Below, in pieces: positions 47,263-59,623 of a stretch of 64,000 nucleotides of DNA; position 1 is the first letter of the stretch, and each line of letters begins with the position of its first letter. The translations under genes were made by a program, and so were the position numbers. Where the stretch lies: the NCBI GenBank assembly GCA_902728285.1, contig CACVBU010001154.1:620001-684000 (forward strand), written 5' to 3'. The notes below the pieces were generated by a model. The model made no database searches. It saw only the letters and a list, made by a program, of their open reading frames with translations, and was not told where the DNA came from. The DNA comes from Clytia hemisphaerica (taxonomy: Eukaryota; Cnidaria; Hydrozoa; Leptothecata; Clytiidae).

Positions 47263-47710
47263 TTGGAGTTTGTGTTATTTTGTCAGCATTGACCAAACTT
47301 TTTCTTGTTTTTTTCGAGGTCTTATTGATATTTATGAAAATTCCCGTTATATCTTTAAGAAACAAAAATTTTCTAAGTAGTGTCACCTCATTGCAGTTTG
47401 ACTCAAGTACAGTATTTCAAAGATCAGGTTGGTTATTAGTGGGTGGAGAGTCATGCCAAGAGTCAAGAGTCATGACTTTCCCTTCTCTTAAAAATCCAGT
47501 ATTCCAAAACTTTAAACTAAAAAGAAAATGCATAAAAATCGACTTTCGTCTTTTTTAATTATTATCACTTTTTTCAGAACCACAAGTGAAAAGAAAAGCA
47601 ACTAAAAAATGATTGACAGGTCTAAAAAATGATTGACAAAGTGCGGGTTTGCTCGCGCGGGTTAAAAATTCTCGTGAGCAATCTCGTTATTTATCAGAAT
47701 GTGCACCGCT

Positions 47711-48235
47711 GTTAATGCGCCATTTTTGATGTTTTTGTTGTCTTTTTATTAAAGATGGTAGATTTTTTTTGAGCACAAGTCACCCAAGTCAATCGAAAAC
47801 ATCAAAATTGGTCAAAATTGCTGAACAGGCAAGAAACTAGTTCACCTAGTTCCAACGAGTTTAAACATTTGAAGAAATTAAGAAGATTATGTCTACGTTA
47901 AGCTGATATCATTTTCATTGTAGCAATAAAAGGTAAGTTTACTGATAGGTACTAAGTACTTCTCTTTTCTTTTCGATAAGTGTTTTAAAACTAAAAAAAC
48001 TCAAATTAAGTCGTTTTATGGTAGACATAGCCTGGAGATCCATGCTATGATTTCTTATTCTATATTACTGATGGCGAAATATATAGCATGGTATGGGCTG
48101 AGAGTTTGAATTTTCCAGATCCTAAACGGTTGAAAACATAGCCAATCAAATAATGTTATCTTTTGCTGGTTACACTTTCTTAGAGAAAGTGCAACTTCCG
48201 AAATTTGCTTTTTCTTTTACGTAGTAAGTGAGCGA
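47711..48235. other. Intergenic up to the truncated LINE
   Basis: No supported feature except a catgctatgat...atatagcatgg near-inverted pair at 48040-48095. Confidence 0.4.
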
Positions 48236-49672
48236 GGACAGTGTAGCTGGAACCTCGATATTCTTAAAGAATGTGCTGAAGAGTTTACAGATGCATATGT
48301 TAAACTATTCACCGCCTCACTTAAACAAGGGAAAGTACCGGAAGACTGGAAAAAAGGCATTGTCACTCCAATTCACAAAGGAGGAAACAAACCCAGATCA
48401 ACTGCTGAAAACTATCGACCAGTCAGCCTCACTTCTATTTCCTGCAAGATCATGGAGCACATCCTATTCAGCCATATCATGACCCATCTCGAGAAAGACG
48501 GTACACTTAGTGATGCTCAACACGGTTTTCGCAAACAACGCTCATGCGAAACACAATTACTAGCAACGGTTGATAAATTTGCAAAAGCCCTTAACAACAG
48601 TGAACAGATTGACTCAGTCCTTCTAGACTTTAGCAAGGCTTTCGATAAAGTTAACCACAGAAAGCTACTCATCAAATTACATCACTACGGCATTCGAAAT
48701 GAAATATTATCGTGGATCACTGACTTTCTATCCAACAGAACCCAATGTGTTGTTGTCCGCGGATCTACGTCCCCACGATCAAAAGTTGAATCAGGAGTAC
48801 CACAGGGATCTGTATTGGGCCCATTACTCTTTCTCATATATATTAACGATATGCCACTCACAACCGAATCCACACTTGCTTTATTTGCTGACGACTCACT
48901 CCTACACCGTATCATTCGTAGCCTAAACGACACCACTATTCTCCAAAACGACCTTGACAAGTTACAAAAATGGGAAGACGATTGGTCCATGGAATTCCAT
49001 CCCAAGAAATGTAAAGTTTTGCGAATAACAAATAAAGTAAAACCTACTGTCCGTGATTACTTCATCCACAATGAGAAACTAGAAACAGTCAGCAAAGCCA
49101 AATACTTAGGGGTAACCATCAACAAAAAGCTAAATTGGAAAGACCACGTTAATACGATTGTCTCTAAAGCTACCAATGTGAGACTTTTCCTGCAACGCAA
49201 CCTTCAATCATGTCTTAAAGAGACCAAACTCGAATGCTACAAAATATTCATCCGCCCAATTCTCGAATATGCTAGCCCTGTCTGGTGTCCTCATAACAAC
49301 ACAACGTTATCTAGCAAGATCGAAATGGTCCAGCGCAAAGCTTGTAGATGGATTGAGAACAAATGGGCATACCATTACAGCCCAACAGCAATGGCTAAAC
49401 GATTGAATCTCGATTCTCTTGAAACGCGAAGAGACTTATCTTGTTTGAAAATGTTATTTGATTGCGTAAATGGCTTTAAATACATGGAGAAGTCTTTACT
49501 ACCAAAAAGACAAAGGACTTCTAATGTAAGATATAACTTGATCCATGCAAAACTTAAAGTTTATGAAAACTCATTTTTTCCTTTCACTATTAAGCTATGG
49601 AATAGCTTGGACAATGGAATTGTAAATTTAAAAGAAAGGGACGAATTTAGAAACTCTTTGACTATTAAATAA
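48236..49672 (+). CDS. 5'-truncated LINE reverse transcriptase (Jockey/CR1-like)
   Basis: Open from about 48236 through to TAA at 49672, beyond the first Met at 48452. RT motifs: VPEDWKKGIVTPIHKGG, AENYRPVSLTSISCKIMEHI, HGFRKQRSCETQLL, SVLLDFSKAFDKVNH, ESGVPQGSVLGPLLFLIYIN, the catalytic box LALFADDSLL, KCKVLRIT and KYLGVTI. The thumb and connection tail is RPILEYASPVWCPH, typical of Jockey/CR1-clade non-LTR elements. The endonuclease and the RT N terminus are missing, so this is a dead-on-arrival copy. It is nonetheless open over 479 codons, so the insertion is recent. No obvious A-rich tail or target duplication was found. Confidence 0.88.
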   Translation, partial: GQCSWNLDILKECAEEFTDAYVKLFTASLKQGKVPEDWKKGIVTPIHKGGNKPRSTAENYRPVSLTSISCKIMEHILFSHIMTHLEKDGTLSDAQHGFRKQRSCETQLLATVDKFAKALNNSEQIDSVLLDFSKAFDKVNHRKLLIKLHHYGIRNEILSWITDFLSNRTQCVVVRGSTSPRSKVESGVPQGSVLGPLLFLIYINDMPLTTESTLALFADDSLLHRIIRSLNDTTILQNDLDKLQKWEDDWSMEFHPKKCKVLRITNKVKPTVRDYFIHNEKLETVSKAKYLGVTINKKLNWKDHVNTIVSKATNVRLFLQRNLQSCLKETKLECYKIFIRPILEYASPVWCPHNNTTLSSKIEMVQRKACRWIENKWAYHYSPTAMAKRLNLDSLETRRDLSCLKMLFDCVNGFKYMEKSLLPKRQRTSNVRYNLIHAKLKVYENSFFPFTIKLWNSLDNGIVNLKERDEFRNSLTIK

Positions 49673-52310
49673 GTATTATAATCATATACACTTTTCAATT
49701 ACTTAAGACAAAACTCTTAAGCTTCTGTCTAATTTTCAGTCATGTCTATAATCTACCTCGCGACAAACTTTTGCAAATTTTTGCCTTCGTTAAATTCCTA
49801 ACTACTGTTAGTTTTTCTGGAAATACTATTTTTAACTTACTATTTAAACTTACTTACCAATTATTTATTTACTATTTTAATATTTTAACCATTATATGTA
49901 CATTTTAAATAAACTTAATTTAATAGACTTAAATTTTTCATTTTCCTAAAAATTTTTTGTTAAATATTTGCGAAAGTAATTCTAATGAATTTATGCAAAT
50001 AAATATATAGAAATAGAATCCATGATTAGAAAAAGCTACACCTGTTATCTTTTTTCTTTAAAGAATCAAAGCTATCAACATCAATAAATTATACACACAT
50101 TTACTCTGAAAACTTTAAAATTATCTGCCATTATCTGGCATTACGACTTTCTTGAAGGCGTTCCGAAATTAACCAATCAGGTTAGGCAGTCATGGAAATC
50201 CTTGCATTTGCACGGGGTGTGCATTCAACGATTTTTTCCGACCCTGTGCAAATGAGCTAGAACGTGTAGTAAGGCAAAATGCGCGCGCGAAAATTAACAA
50301 ATCTCAACTTTAAAATGAAAATGGCATAAAACAATAAACAAATGGCATTTTCATTTTCTCTTTAGAAGATTCTTTAGCCTTTTTAGAAAATTATGGGAGT
50401 TCTTTTCCAAGATTTGTAAAAATAGCTAAGTCGGCAAAAAAACTTTTTCCGTGGGTTTGAGGAAAAAACAGAACTGCTATTATTATTTGCATTTTATTCA
50501 ACCATACATTTAAATTTGCGCTCAAAAATACTTTAATAAATAAGTTAATAATATATATATACTTGACACTGCTACAGGCTTCGGCATAAGAAAAATTCAT
50601 GTGTGATCATCGCACGCCTAGATTTTGGATTTATAGTGGTCTATTTAAATCCTCACTTTATGAATGTTACTTTTTATTTTACTCATAAGTCAGCATGATT
50701 CCTTTTAAAAAAACAAAGCTGTTTACTTACTGAAAATTCCCCACTTTGTGAATGTTTCTATTTATTTTACTCACAAATCAACATGATTCTTTTATAAAAA
50801 CCAAGTTGTATATTAAATAATAACATTCTTAAAAGTTGAGTTGCACCCTTACCAAAACTCAGTATACTTTAAGTATATGCTATTTTGTACTGCAAGTATA
50901 CTTTTAGATAGTCCAGGAGCTGGAGCTCAACTACTTTTTGCCTTTACTAATTCTGATGGGGGAAAAAGTAGAGAGTCCAGTAGAACCCACAAATTATGTA
51001 GCTGAAACTATTAACTGTCACACCAAATTTGAATTTAAAACCAATCAGAATTCCCTCTTTTTTAAATTTATAACTAAGGTCTTCGCATAATTAGAGGGGC
51101 TGACACCATAATTATTCATTCTAAAATGGCAGAAAAAAAACATTAAAGTTTAACATAAACTTTTATTTTTAAAAAGAGAAGAGAAATCACTATTTTATTT
51201 AAGTGTTTTTGCTTTTTCTGTTGTACAGTATATAAAACATAATGAACAAAAATGTCTTCCTCACTTGTGTTTTCAGATGTAAAAACCAAAAGATTTTGTT
51301 CAAAAAGTGTAAAATTAATCACCCAATTTGAAAATAAACAAGCATCTTTTACCACTGATCCTACTGTAGTGACTAAGATCTTCGTTCATTTCTACCGTAT
51401 CTTATCTACCATTTTGCCTCCGACTTCTCGAAGGTTTATTTACATCCCCTTGGTTGTATCTACTAAAGATCTATATCTCAAACAAAATCAAGATATTGAG
51501 AGGATATTTTAAAAAGTCGTGCGACCACGAAACTCTCTCTATTTTGTTTTTAACACAGGGAATGAGAGAGCATTCTATTCAACATACTTTTTGCCGTATA
51601 AGCGTAGAAATTGCACTCCAACGTAGATAAAAGATAAAGTAGATAATTATAGGAGGACAGCCGAATGAAAAAGAAAGCCAGTATACACATATTATATAGC
51701 AACAGCATCGAATTTTACTTTTTCTTATTAAGACAAAAGGAAAGACTTCCATTATTTTCTCAATGTGATTAGATTGGTTTTCTTCTTTAAGATCTTCACT
51801 GTAGAATTGCTTCATAAACTTTCAGATTCTTGGAATTAGATTTTGTTTTAAACGGCAGTTAGTCAAAATCAATAATTAAGCCGTGGTTTTTCTCACTAAG
51901 ATAAAAACATTATTTAAAGACAAACAATACGGCCATTTTACTTTTAATTAAACAACCACAGATATTGCGCAATTTTGAATTATTTTCAAAAGTTGACGCA
52001 TGTGCCGACAGAAAACTGTCGAGAGGGGTTCCCTCTGACGTCCTATCGCAGCGCCATCCTTCAAATCAGAAAGCGAAGATAGTATACGGCAGATTTTTTG
52101 ACTAGGTTTAGTTTGAGATGAATAAAATTTCATTTCTTTAACAATGATCAGGATAAAACCTTCATTCCAAGTGATTTCTAGGCGTGCATTTTACAGTAGA
52201 ATATAAAATATCACGTGCGATAAATCACACGCCTCAAAAACTGATTCACAAAAGTTTTTCAAACAAACAAACTAACCCTAACCCTAATGATGATGTACGA
52301 AAAAAATGCG
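49673..52310. other. No gene recognised
   Basis: LINE 3' UTR probably occupies the first few hundred bases. 50150-50290 has a gcatttgcacggggtgtgca / ccctgtgcaaatg near-palindrome. Open frames at 50391-50600, 51143-51512, 51579-51815 and 51948-52133 have no domain. accctaaccctaa at 52274 is only two telomere-like units. Confidence 0.45.
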
Positions 52311-52346
52311 GCCGGGTGACGACGAAATAAATTTTCACCCGGCCGG
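52311..52346. repeat. GC-rich hairpin ggccgggtga...tcacccggcc
   Basis: 11 bp perfect arms around gacgaaataaattt. Isolated in AT-rich DNA, just outside the next element. Confidence 0.7.
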
Positions 52347-52391
52347 TGGACCGAAAACAAAAATTTTTTTCGGGTTCGCCTTATGGCTTAG

Positions 52392-54459
52392 TTTTACTTG
52401 AGCCCCAATCAGGGTAACCCTGGTGGATTATGATCTCGTTTTGAAAGGGAATTCTCTGAAACTCTTTATATATATACTTTTACTTGAGCCCCAATTTGGC
52501 TTACAAAAAGGTTGGTTTCGAGGCTCAAGTAAAAGTATAACAATAATGGTGTTTCAACCTCGATTTTGCCTACGAAAAGGTTGGTTTCGGGGCTCTGGTA
52601 AAAGTATATATCATGAATTCCATATGTGACTAACGGACATTTCCACTGTTTAGCAGGCTAGAAGTCAAGCTTGAAAATAGGAATAAAACTTCTTTTGGTG
52701 TGGTAACTATCAGTGGGGGTCAAAGTTTCAAGAACCATATAAAACTTTTTCTCTTGACTTTCACTTGGTCAGAAATTGCAATTAATAGGCCCGTGACTAA
52801 CGGACACAAAAATTAACATCTAAAATGGGACACTTTTACAAACAGCTGTAAAGTGCTGTTCCTAAAGCTACAGGTTGGGTTTTTTGCTTAAATTCACTAG
52901 AGGAAAGGTTGAATTTTATGTTTCAAAATTAATTTTGAAAAAAAAATGTCAAAGTAAGAAAATATGACAAAAATTGGGCAAAAAATGCTGTGACTAACGG
53001 ACATTTAAAAACGTGACTAACGGACAAAACGGTGTTTTAATGATTCTGACGAGGCAATCCAACCATTCCTATATTTGGTGCTTTTGGGGTGAAATGTTAT
53101 ATCAATAGAATGACAAAAGCCTAAAAGAATAGAAGAATTCTCATTTTTCTCTGTGTGGTACCATTCCTATCAAGTTCATAGATCTCGAAAATTTGAAAAT
53201 TTTGAAATATAAAGATCTGTTGAGTTTTTATGGGTGTTTTTTGCACTGCATTGTTTCTTTGTTGAATCAGGACAAAGACAGACAAATTGGGTAAGGGTAT
53301 TTTATTTATTTACTTTGGAAAAGGATTATTCTCCCTATTATGACAACTAGTCCGTTAGTCACGAAAATGTAAAATGCACACACAAAGAAAGGATTGACTA
53401 TTTAACATATATCTATGGGTGAAATGGGTAAATATAGTCAAAATAGCTTTAATAAGAACAAAATACATGTTTTTTTAAGCGAGTGCCGTCTATTATATTC
53501 TCTGAACTCTGAATTTTAAATCTATTTCGTGACTAACAGACAATTGCCATGTTTACTAACAGAAAACAACTTTTAGTGGAAAAATACTTCATTTTTGGTA
53601 AGTTTAGCCTCAATTTGTTTGCAATAAGGTGTTAGAAACCAAGCATTTTGAAAAAGTGATCTTATGAAAATTTCATCTCAGGTAGGATGATTTTCGTGAC
53701 TAACGGACACTTCTTGATGAGCCTCTTGTGAGCTACCCACTCAACCTTTAGGGCTAAAATTTTGCACTTATTTTATGGTCATAGTACTTCTGTTTTTAAG
53801 ACAAAAATAAAAGAAACATGCAGCTTCCCTTGGCTTTCATTGGAACTTTTCTTCTTATCAATGTGACTAACGGACAGTCGGGTAGGCATGCATAACAGCC
53901 AGAAAAAAAACAAATAGGAGTTAAGCAAAGCAGATTTTGATTATTGATATGTTTTCTATAATGGTTGTCAGTACTCTATCACAGATTTGTGTACTGATAC
54001 AATCATATTTGGATGAAAAAAGTTTCTGGCAAAGTTCTTGGTTTTTTCAAGCAATTTTGTATTTTTTTGTATTAAAGGCTTCACCCCAGCACAGAAGCGT
54101 GAAAAATTGACTTTAAAGAAAGATTTTCTGGATTCTCACACTTCAACATAAATATATTCAAGAGAAAATGAAAATTTATGTTATTTCTGAATTTGAAATT
54201 TTGACCTAGATGTTAATTTTCTCATGGAATTCATGATATAGTAGCAATAATTTCCTTTTTGTCACTAAAAGATGGATATGGCGGCTTGAATTTGAAGAAC
54301 AGGGAAGTGTGGGGAAGATCTTTATTTATTTGGGCTAATTATAGCCTTTTTTAGAAATATCTAATTTCGAGGTAGTCCCAATCTGGCTTAAGAAAAGGTT
54401 GGATTCGGGGTAGCCCCGATTTGGCTTACAAAAAGGTTGGTTTTGGGGCTCAAGTAAAA
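52392..54459. mobile_element. Putative element with ttttacttgagccccaa ends
   Basis: ttttacttgagccccaa (52392-52408) is mirrored by ttggggctcaagtaaaa (54443-54459). Near both ends the sub-motif tggcttacaaaaaggttggt recurs (52497, 54421; variants at 52570 and 54383). The interior has no coding sequence but holds the phased 14-mer. Boundaries are tentative because the end motif is itself repeated (52479, 54492). Confidence 0.6.
52626..53876. repeat. Phased 14-mer gtgactaacggaca, eight occurrences
   Basis: Forward at 52626, 52793, 52990, 53013, 53529 (one change), 53696 and 53863; reverse-strand copy with one change at 53349. Spacing is 167, 197, 23, 336, 180, 167 and 167, so apart from one close pair the copies sit at one or two times about 168-180 bp. 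The sequence between them is hardly similar. Confidence 0.85.
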
Positions 54460-54527
54460 GTATATATAGTAGAAATACTGCTTTTTCAACTAAAAGCTCA
54501 AGTAAAAGTAGTAACCATAACCCAGTG

Positions 54528-54565
54528 TATACTGTGTTTTTTTTTAACTCTCGAAATTCATTGTT
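54528..54565. repeat. Direct repeat flanking the TTAA element (other copy 57132-57177)
   Basis: cccagtgtatac...actctcgaaattcattgttt at 54520-54565 matches cccagtgtatacc...acactcgaaattcaatgttt at 57134-57179. The 2.5 kb element therefore inserted into a pre-existing local tandem repeat. Confidence 0.7.
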
Positions 54566-54569
54566 TTAA

Positions 54570-57091
54570 GGGATCTTCTCAAAAATAGATTCGCTTAAAT
54601 AATCGAATTTAAGCAAAAAATTCGCTTAAATAATCAAAGTACTTCGATTATTTAACAATCGAAATTTCGATTATTTAGTCACCTCAGTTCGATTATTTAG
54701 TCCCCTCGGTTCGACTATTTAATCTTATTATTCGATTAATTAATCCTTTTGATTCCAAAATATAATCGAATTTTTTCCAAAACAGTTGAATATCGGTTAT
54801 TTTTTCTTACGTAAATCGAAAACAGCGCAAACAAGCCTTTGTCTACTGTGGATTTGAAAGACAGAAGAAAAAATATTTTCAAAAAGCCGTAGTCTTTTTC
54901 TAATTCTTCTTACCTTTAAGGATTTTTGATCTACCAAGGGGCATCATAAATTATGAAATGATAGAATAATCCTTTTGTGAATCACATTATCGCATCATCT
55001 TTAAGTTTCTTAATGTTTGGATAACAATTCCACGATCTCTCCACGATAAAGTACTTCTATCTTTTTCTATCTTTTTAATTTTCACACACTTTCCTCTGTT
55101 ATCAACCTCTCAACACAGTTGCTTCTTATGTCTTTGTTATTGTTTTTCGATTCGAAAATAGCACTCCATCGTTGTGTTCATGTTCAAATCAAAAAGGGCA
55201 AAACAAAAAAAAAGATAAAAGGATAAAAGGGAGAGCGCTCACAAGATCAAGAATACGTCATTACGTCATATAAAAGCAGGAAGAAAACATTCTTTTGCTC
55301 TATTGTTCTGTTCACAAACGTCAATCATGGCGTTTTGATTGGTCAATGCAACACTTTTTTCTTACAAGTTACGTCATGCTCTATTATTCTGTTTGCAAAA
55401 ATGGATTCGAATTTTACATCCAGGTTTTTTTTAATGGCTAGTTAAGAGATCGAATCATCGCGCAGAATTGATGTTGCACTTTTTGTCATCTAAAAAATGA
55501 AGTCGTTGCATTGTTTTTCGCGCGAGTTCTATTTTCTGCAAATCAAATTGCGTCACGCATTTGAAAGATTCGAAAATGTTGCAATCAAAACATTGAATTC
55601 ATTTGTGAGTTTGGTTTTGAGAAGAAAACATTTTCTAAAAATTAAACCTAAAATATTGTGATCTTATTCATATTTTGAAAAGACTTTGAAAACAGAAAAT
55701 TATGAAATTTATTACATTGAGGTATGGTTGTAAGAGGTATGTATGTATGGAAATGGAATGCTTTGTTTGCTTCAGTTTTCACTACAGACTTTCCTCCCTT
55801 CGAAATTCAGTTTTCAATGGGATGCCTTTATTTATCTAAACTTTGTTTTTATTAATGGTGATTCATTTTTGGATATCAAAAACTCCCAAGGATAACCAGT
55901 AAGTTTTATTTATTTTGGAGGTAAAAAATGTTAAAGAGAATGAGTAGATATGTGTCGGTGATTTGTAAAATGTTTCCATTGAAACGTGAAGTTAAAATTG
56001 ACGTTATAGCATTTGAAAAAAGATATAACTTAAAAAAGGCAAAAAAATTGGATTACAACCTGTACTTTTTTATATATCATTTTTTAGCATTTTTTATCCT
56101 CTTTCACTTGCGATGGGTGGGAAAATTGTCCAAAACAAACAGCCGAATTTAACCAAAAACCATTTTACCGAAATTCGGTATTTTTGAGAGGATCCCTAAG
56201 ATATGTGACCCCCCAAGCGATTTGGAGTACATTAAAAATGAGACCGGTCTTGGTGCGGACAGATTGATAAAATGTGCGGCAAAAAAGCGGCGAAACGATT
56301 TACCGTGCGGTAAAATGATACCTTTGTATCGGCCAGAAATCATCCAAAAATCTTTTCTAAAAATCCATTCAAACGCACTCGATCGGTCACTAAAGAGCAC
56401 CATTTGAATAAGTGTGGTATTCAGTGCGGTCATGGTGCGGACATTTTGCCGTTCGAAACGTTTGCTGGCAAACGAGAAATCATAACAAACAGCATACATT
56501 TTACGGAAGGGTTTTTTACATGACTGTTCGCCGATTTTATAACGTTCGGCAAAATAAACAAAGTTGAACTCAAGAATTCACATGTGAGCATCGAACATCG
56601 AACATCGCAAGTTCTTTTTGTGTGTCCAGAAACAAGTTGTTGTTTTGCTTGCTTGAACTCGAGGCTGAAATTCTTACGGCAACCAAAAAAAATATAAACA
56701 AACGGCGGGGACCGCACCATCGTCTGCTTTAGTCGGCGGGGACCACACCATCGTCCGCTTTCGTCGGCGTTTTGTACGCACGGACCATACGGTACTGTGC
56801 GGTCTTCTGGTCGCTTTTTTCAACTTTTACACGCACAATTAACCAGTCGGAAAGCGGCACGAGCACGACCGCACCAAGACCGGTCTCGTTTTTAATGTAC
56901 TCCAAATCGTTTGGAGGGTCACATATAAGCGAAAAAGGATTAATTAATCAAATACGAGGATTAAATAATCGAATATAGGAAATTAAATAGTCAAAGCTAT
57001 TCGACTAAACGACGGCAGCTATTCGCTTTAAATAGTCGAATCATTAATCGAACTTAATAATCGAAAATCGATTATATTTTTGAGAAGATCC
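54570..57091. mobile_element. 2522 bp TTAA-flanked element
   Basis: Ends GGGATCTTCTCAAAAATA (54570) and the exact complement ending at 57091. TTAA lies on both sides (54566-54569, 57092-57095). Sub-terminal regions on both sides are dense in attcgattatttaat-type words in inverted orientation (54595-54770, 56935-57075). No transposase. Contains a nested element at 56201-56926. piggyBac-like target choice. Confidence 0.85.
56201..56926. mobile_element. 726 bp nested element with about 58 bp TIRs
   Basis: atatgtgaccccccaagcga (56201) is mirrored by tcgtttggagggtcacatat (ending 56926). The inverted match continues through tttggagtacattaaaaa and gagaccggtcttggtgcgg. The flanking aag on both sides may be a 3 bp duplication. 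The GC-richer interior, with gtgcggac and tcggcggggacc words, has no recognisable protein. Confidence 0.85.
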
Positions 57092-57095
57092 CTTA

Positions 57096-59623
57096 AAGAA
57101 CACGAAATACACACATAGCTAGGTAATATCCAACCCAGTGTATACCACGTTTCTTAAAAACACTCGAAATTCAATGTTTTACAAACATAGAGATAATATC
57201 CAGTATTTGCCAGTAGCAAATATTTCCAACGTTTACTCTTTTGAAGTAGAGTTAAGATGCTTGATCGAAAAAAAGCTTGAAATAGGAAATCCCATCCGAA
57301 ATATTTAATCTCATAGTCATATGTCAAATTTTCTGTCTTTCTTTTTCTGAATCCCGTACAGGACTCAAGTAAAATAATGCAAAAATTATTATTTTTTCAT
57401 AAATCCCTTTAGAAGTTTTGCTGCGCATTCTTTTGCTCACAAGTCATTTACATGTTGTTTTTTTAGATGTTTCTTTGTTTTTATCTGAAAAAGCTAATTA
57501 AAATTAGGCATTCTGAGCCTCATGTTTCTTAAAAGTGTGTTTCTTAAAAAAAATAATGTGTATCCACACATTTCTTTCATTTTCAAAGTATTTCCCAAGT
57601 TGACAGTAGCTGAACAGCTTAAGACAAGTTCCAAATTACAAGTATTTACATTTCATAAAAAATGACTTAAAGGTCATCAATGAGGCAAACAATCAACATA
57701 AGAAACTAATAAAGATCAAAGAGAAAAGCTCTTAATGGGCAAAAATGATTATTCCGCAATCTTGGGGACTTGCAAAACCCAAAATAAAGTTAGCCGATTT
57801 AATATAGCTTTCCTATGTTACGTTCTTGAAGACTCCCCAGATTGCATACAAACATGAAGAAAAAGAAGATATTCAACCCCTGGAAAATATGAGAATTTTT
57901 TATTTTGTTCAATTACAGACCTTTAAGTGCCAAATTTTTTGTTATAATCCAATCACTGCAATATCGATAGTTTTATTTTGTCCTATTAAAAAATTGCTGC
58001 GCGATTGTTTAAAAAGTAACATCCAACAGTTATTAGTGGAAGTAGTTGAATTTTTTATCTGATCAAAATCAAGAAATGAAGAAAAATGAAGAATGTTTAA
58101 AAATGTTCTTATAAAAAAGATGCTTCTAATATATTTTAAAGTTAGACCATGATTTTCTCATTTGGTTCTTCCATAAACAGAATGCATCATGGTAGATCTA
58201 TCTTGTAAAAAGGATTGTCTTTGGATGTCATCTCACTGATTGCTTATAAGAACATTGTGTATTTTTGGATGTTATATTTTACTGTATTGTTTAAGTCTTT
58301 TGAAACTATAAAACAATCTATCCTACAAAGAAAATCAATGAATGAAGCAAAACACATAAGTTATATGCTCAAAAGAACAATCATGACTGTAAGAAAAGTT
58401 CTTTTTTATCACCTGCATTTCCTGGAACAAGTTTTTTTTGGCCTTTAATTATAAGTGTGCACTAATTATTTTCTTATTTTGATGCTGGATTTATTAATTA
58501 TTGACATAACATGACATTCTGATTAGCAAAATTGGTCTAGCTATTAAAGTCCTTTTTATTTTAGGCAAAAAAAAATGATTGGAGTGAGAGAGTCCTGTCG
58601 AAAGTATATATTGATCAAGATAAGAAATCAAAACTATTATAAGGCTTGAAATTAAGCGGAATCTATGTTGGCTCTTTGAAGGAGAGTGTTTTAAGATTGT
58701 GTAGGACTTAACATTTAGGGTATCTTGTGCTATACTGAAAGTAAAACCAAATGACTATATATTAGAATTTGACAGTTTGATTGAAATTGCTGTAACACAA
58801 ATCAAACTCAATTGGTAGATTGGCCTGGATTGGCTAGAATTTGTTTTTGATCATCCTGTTCGTTAAATTGTCCAGAATTGTCATTATCTTGGAGTGAGGG
58901 TTACTGAACGAATTGTTTTAATGCATAATAATGGAATTAACTGTGTTTTTTTTATTGTCTGCATATTGGGTCCCTTTTTAATGAGAGAGAAGCATGTTAT
59001 TAAGAATGACACACATCTCCTTTCTCTTCTCAGGAAAACAATGCTTTAAAGGTGCGGAAGTTAATCACAAGCCCTCAAATTTCAATCAAATTTGACAATC
59101 ACAATAATATTTAATAAAATCAAAACATTAAAACACATTTTCTTTAAACGATATTTCGACCTTTACAGATCTTTATCAAGTTCAAGTGAAACAAGAGCAG
59201 TGCACATATCCCAAAGCAAACAAAGGAAAATATGTGAATCTCTAAGCAATTTTAAGTACATACATTCTTATGGCTTAACACCGGCAAATCTATCAGCATC
59301 ATGTCGGCTACACTCCTGTTAAGTCGGACAATCTCTCAAGCCAGTAGACAGTCTGCCAGCAACATCTTGTGTAAATTCCATTAGAGAAAGATTTGGTCTA
59401 GGGGGAGACTATTGCCGTCAATCTGCCGGCAACAAAGAAAAGTATCTGGTAATTTGGCAGCAACAAACAAAGCGGGCTAGTTGCCGGAAAGAATTTCATG
59501 TTTTTTGAATCGCTTGTATGGTCACACAAGACGTAGCTTATCTGAATGCTTTTGAATTGTATATAAAAATCCCCTAACATCATCTAAACAAATAAGTACT
59601 TTTCTTTGTTTTAGGTTTTAAAA
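57096..59623. other. Upstream region of the SMARCA2/4 gene
   Basis: No exon was recognised. Earlier SMARCA exons (5' UTR or extra N-terminal coding) may lie here. Open frames at 57826-58062, 58215-58448 and 59092-59322 have no domain. Confidence 0.4.

Noticed and set aside
52274..52287. Telomeric repeat
   Set aside because: Only about two ccctaa units; not an array.
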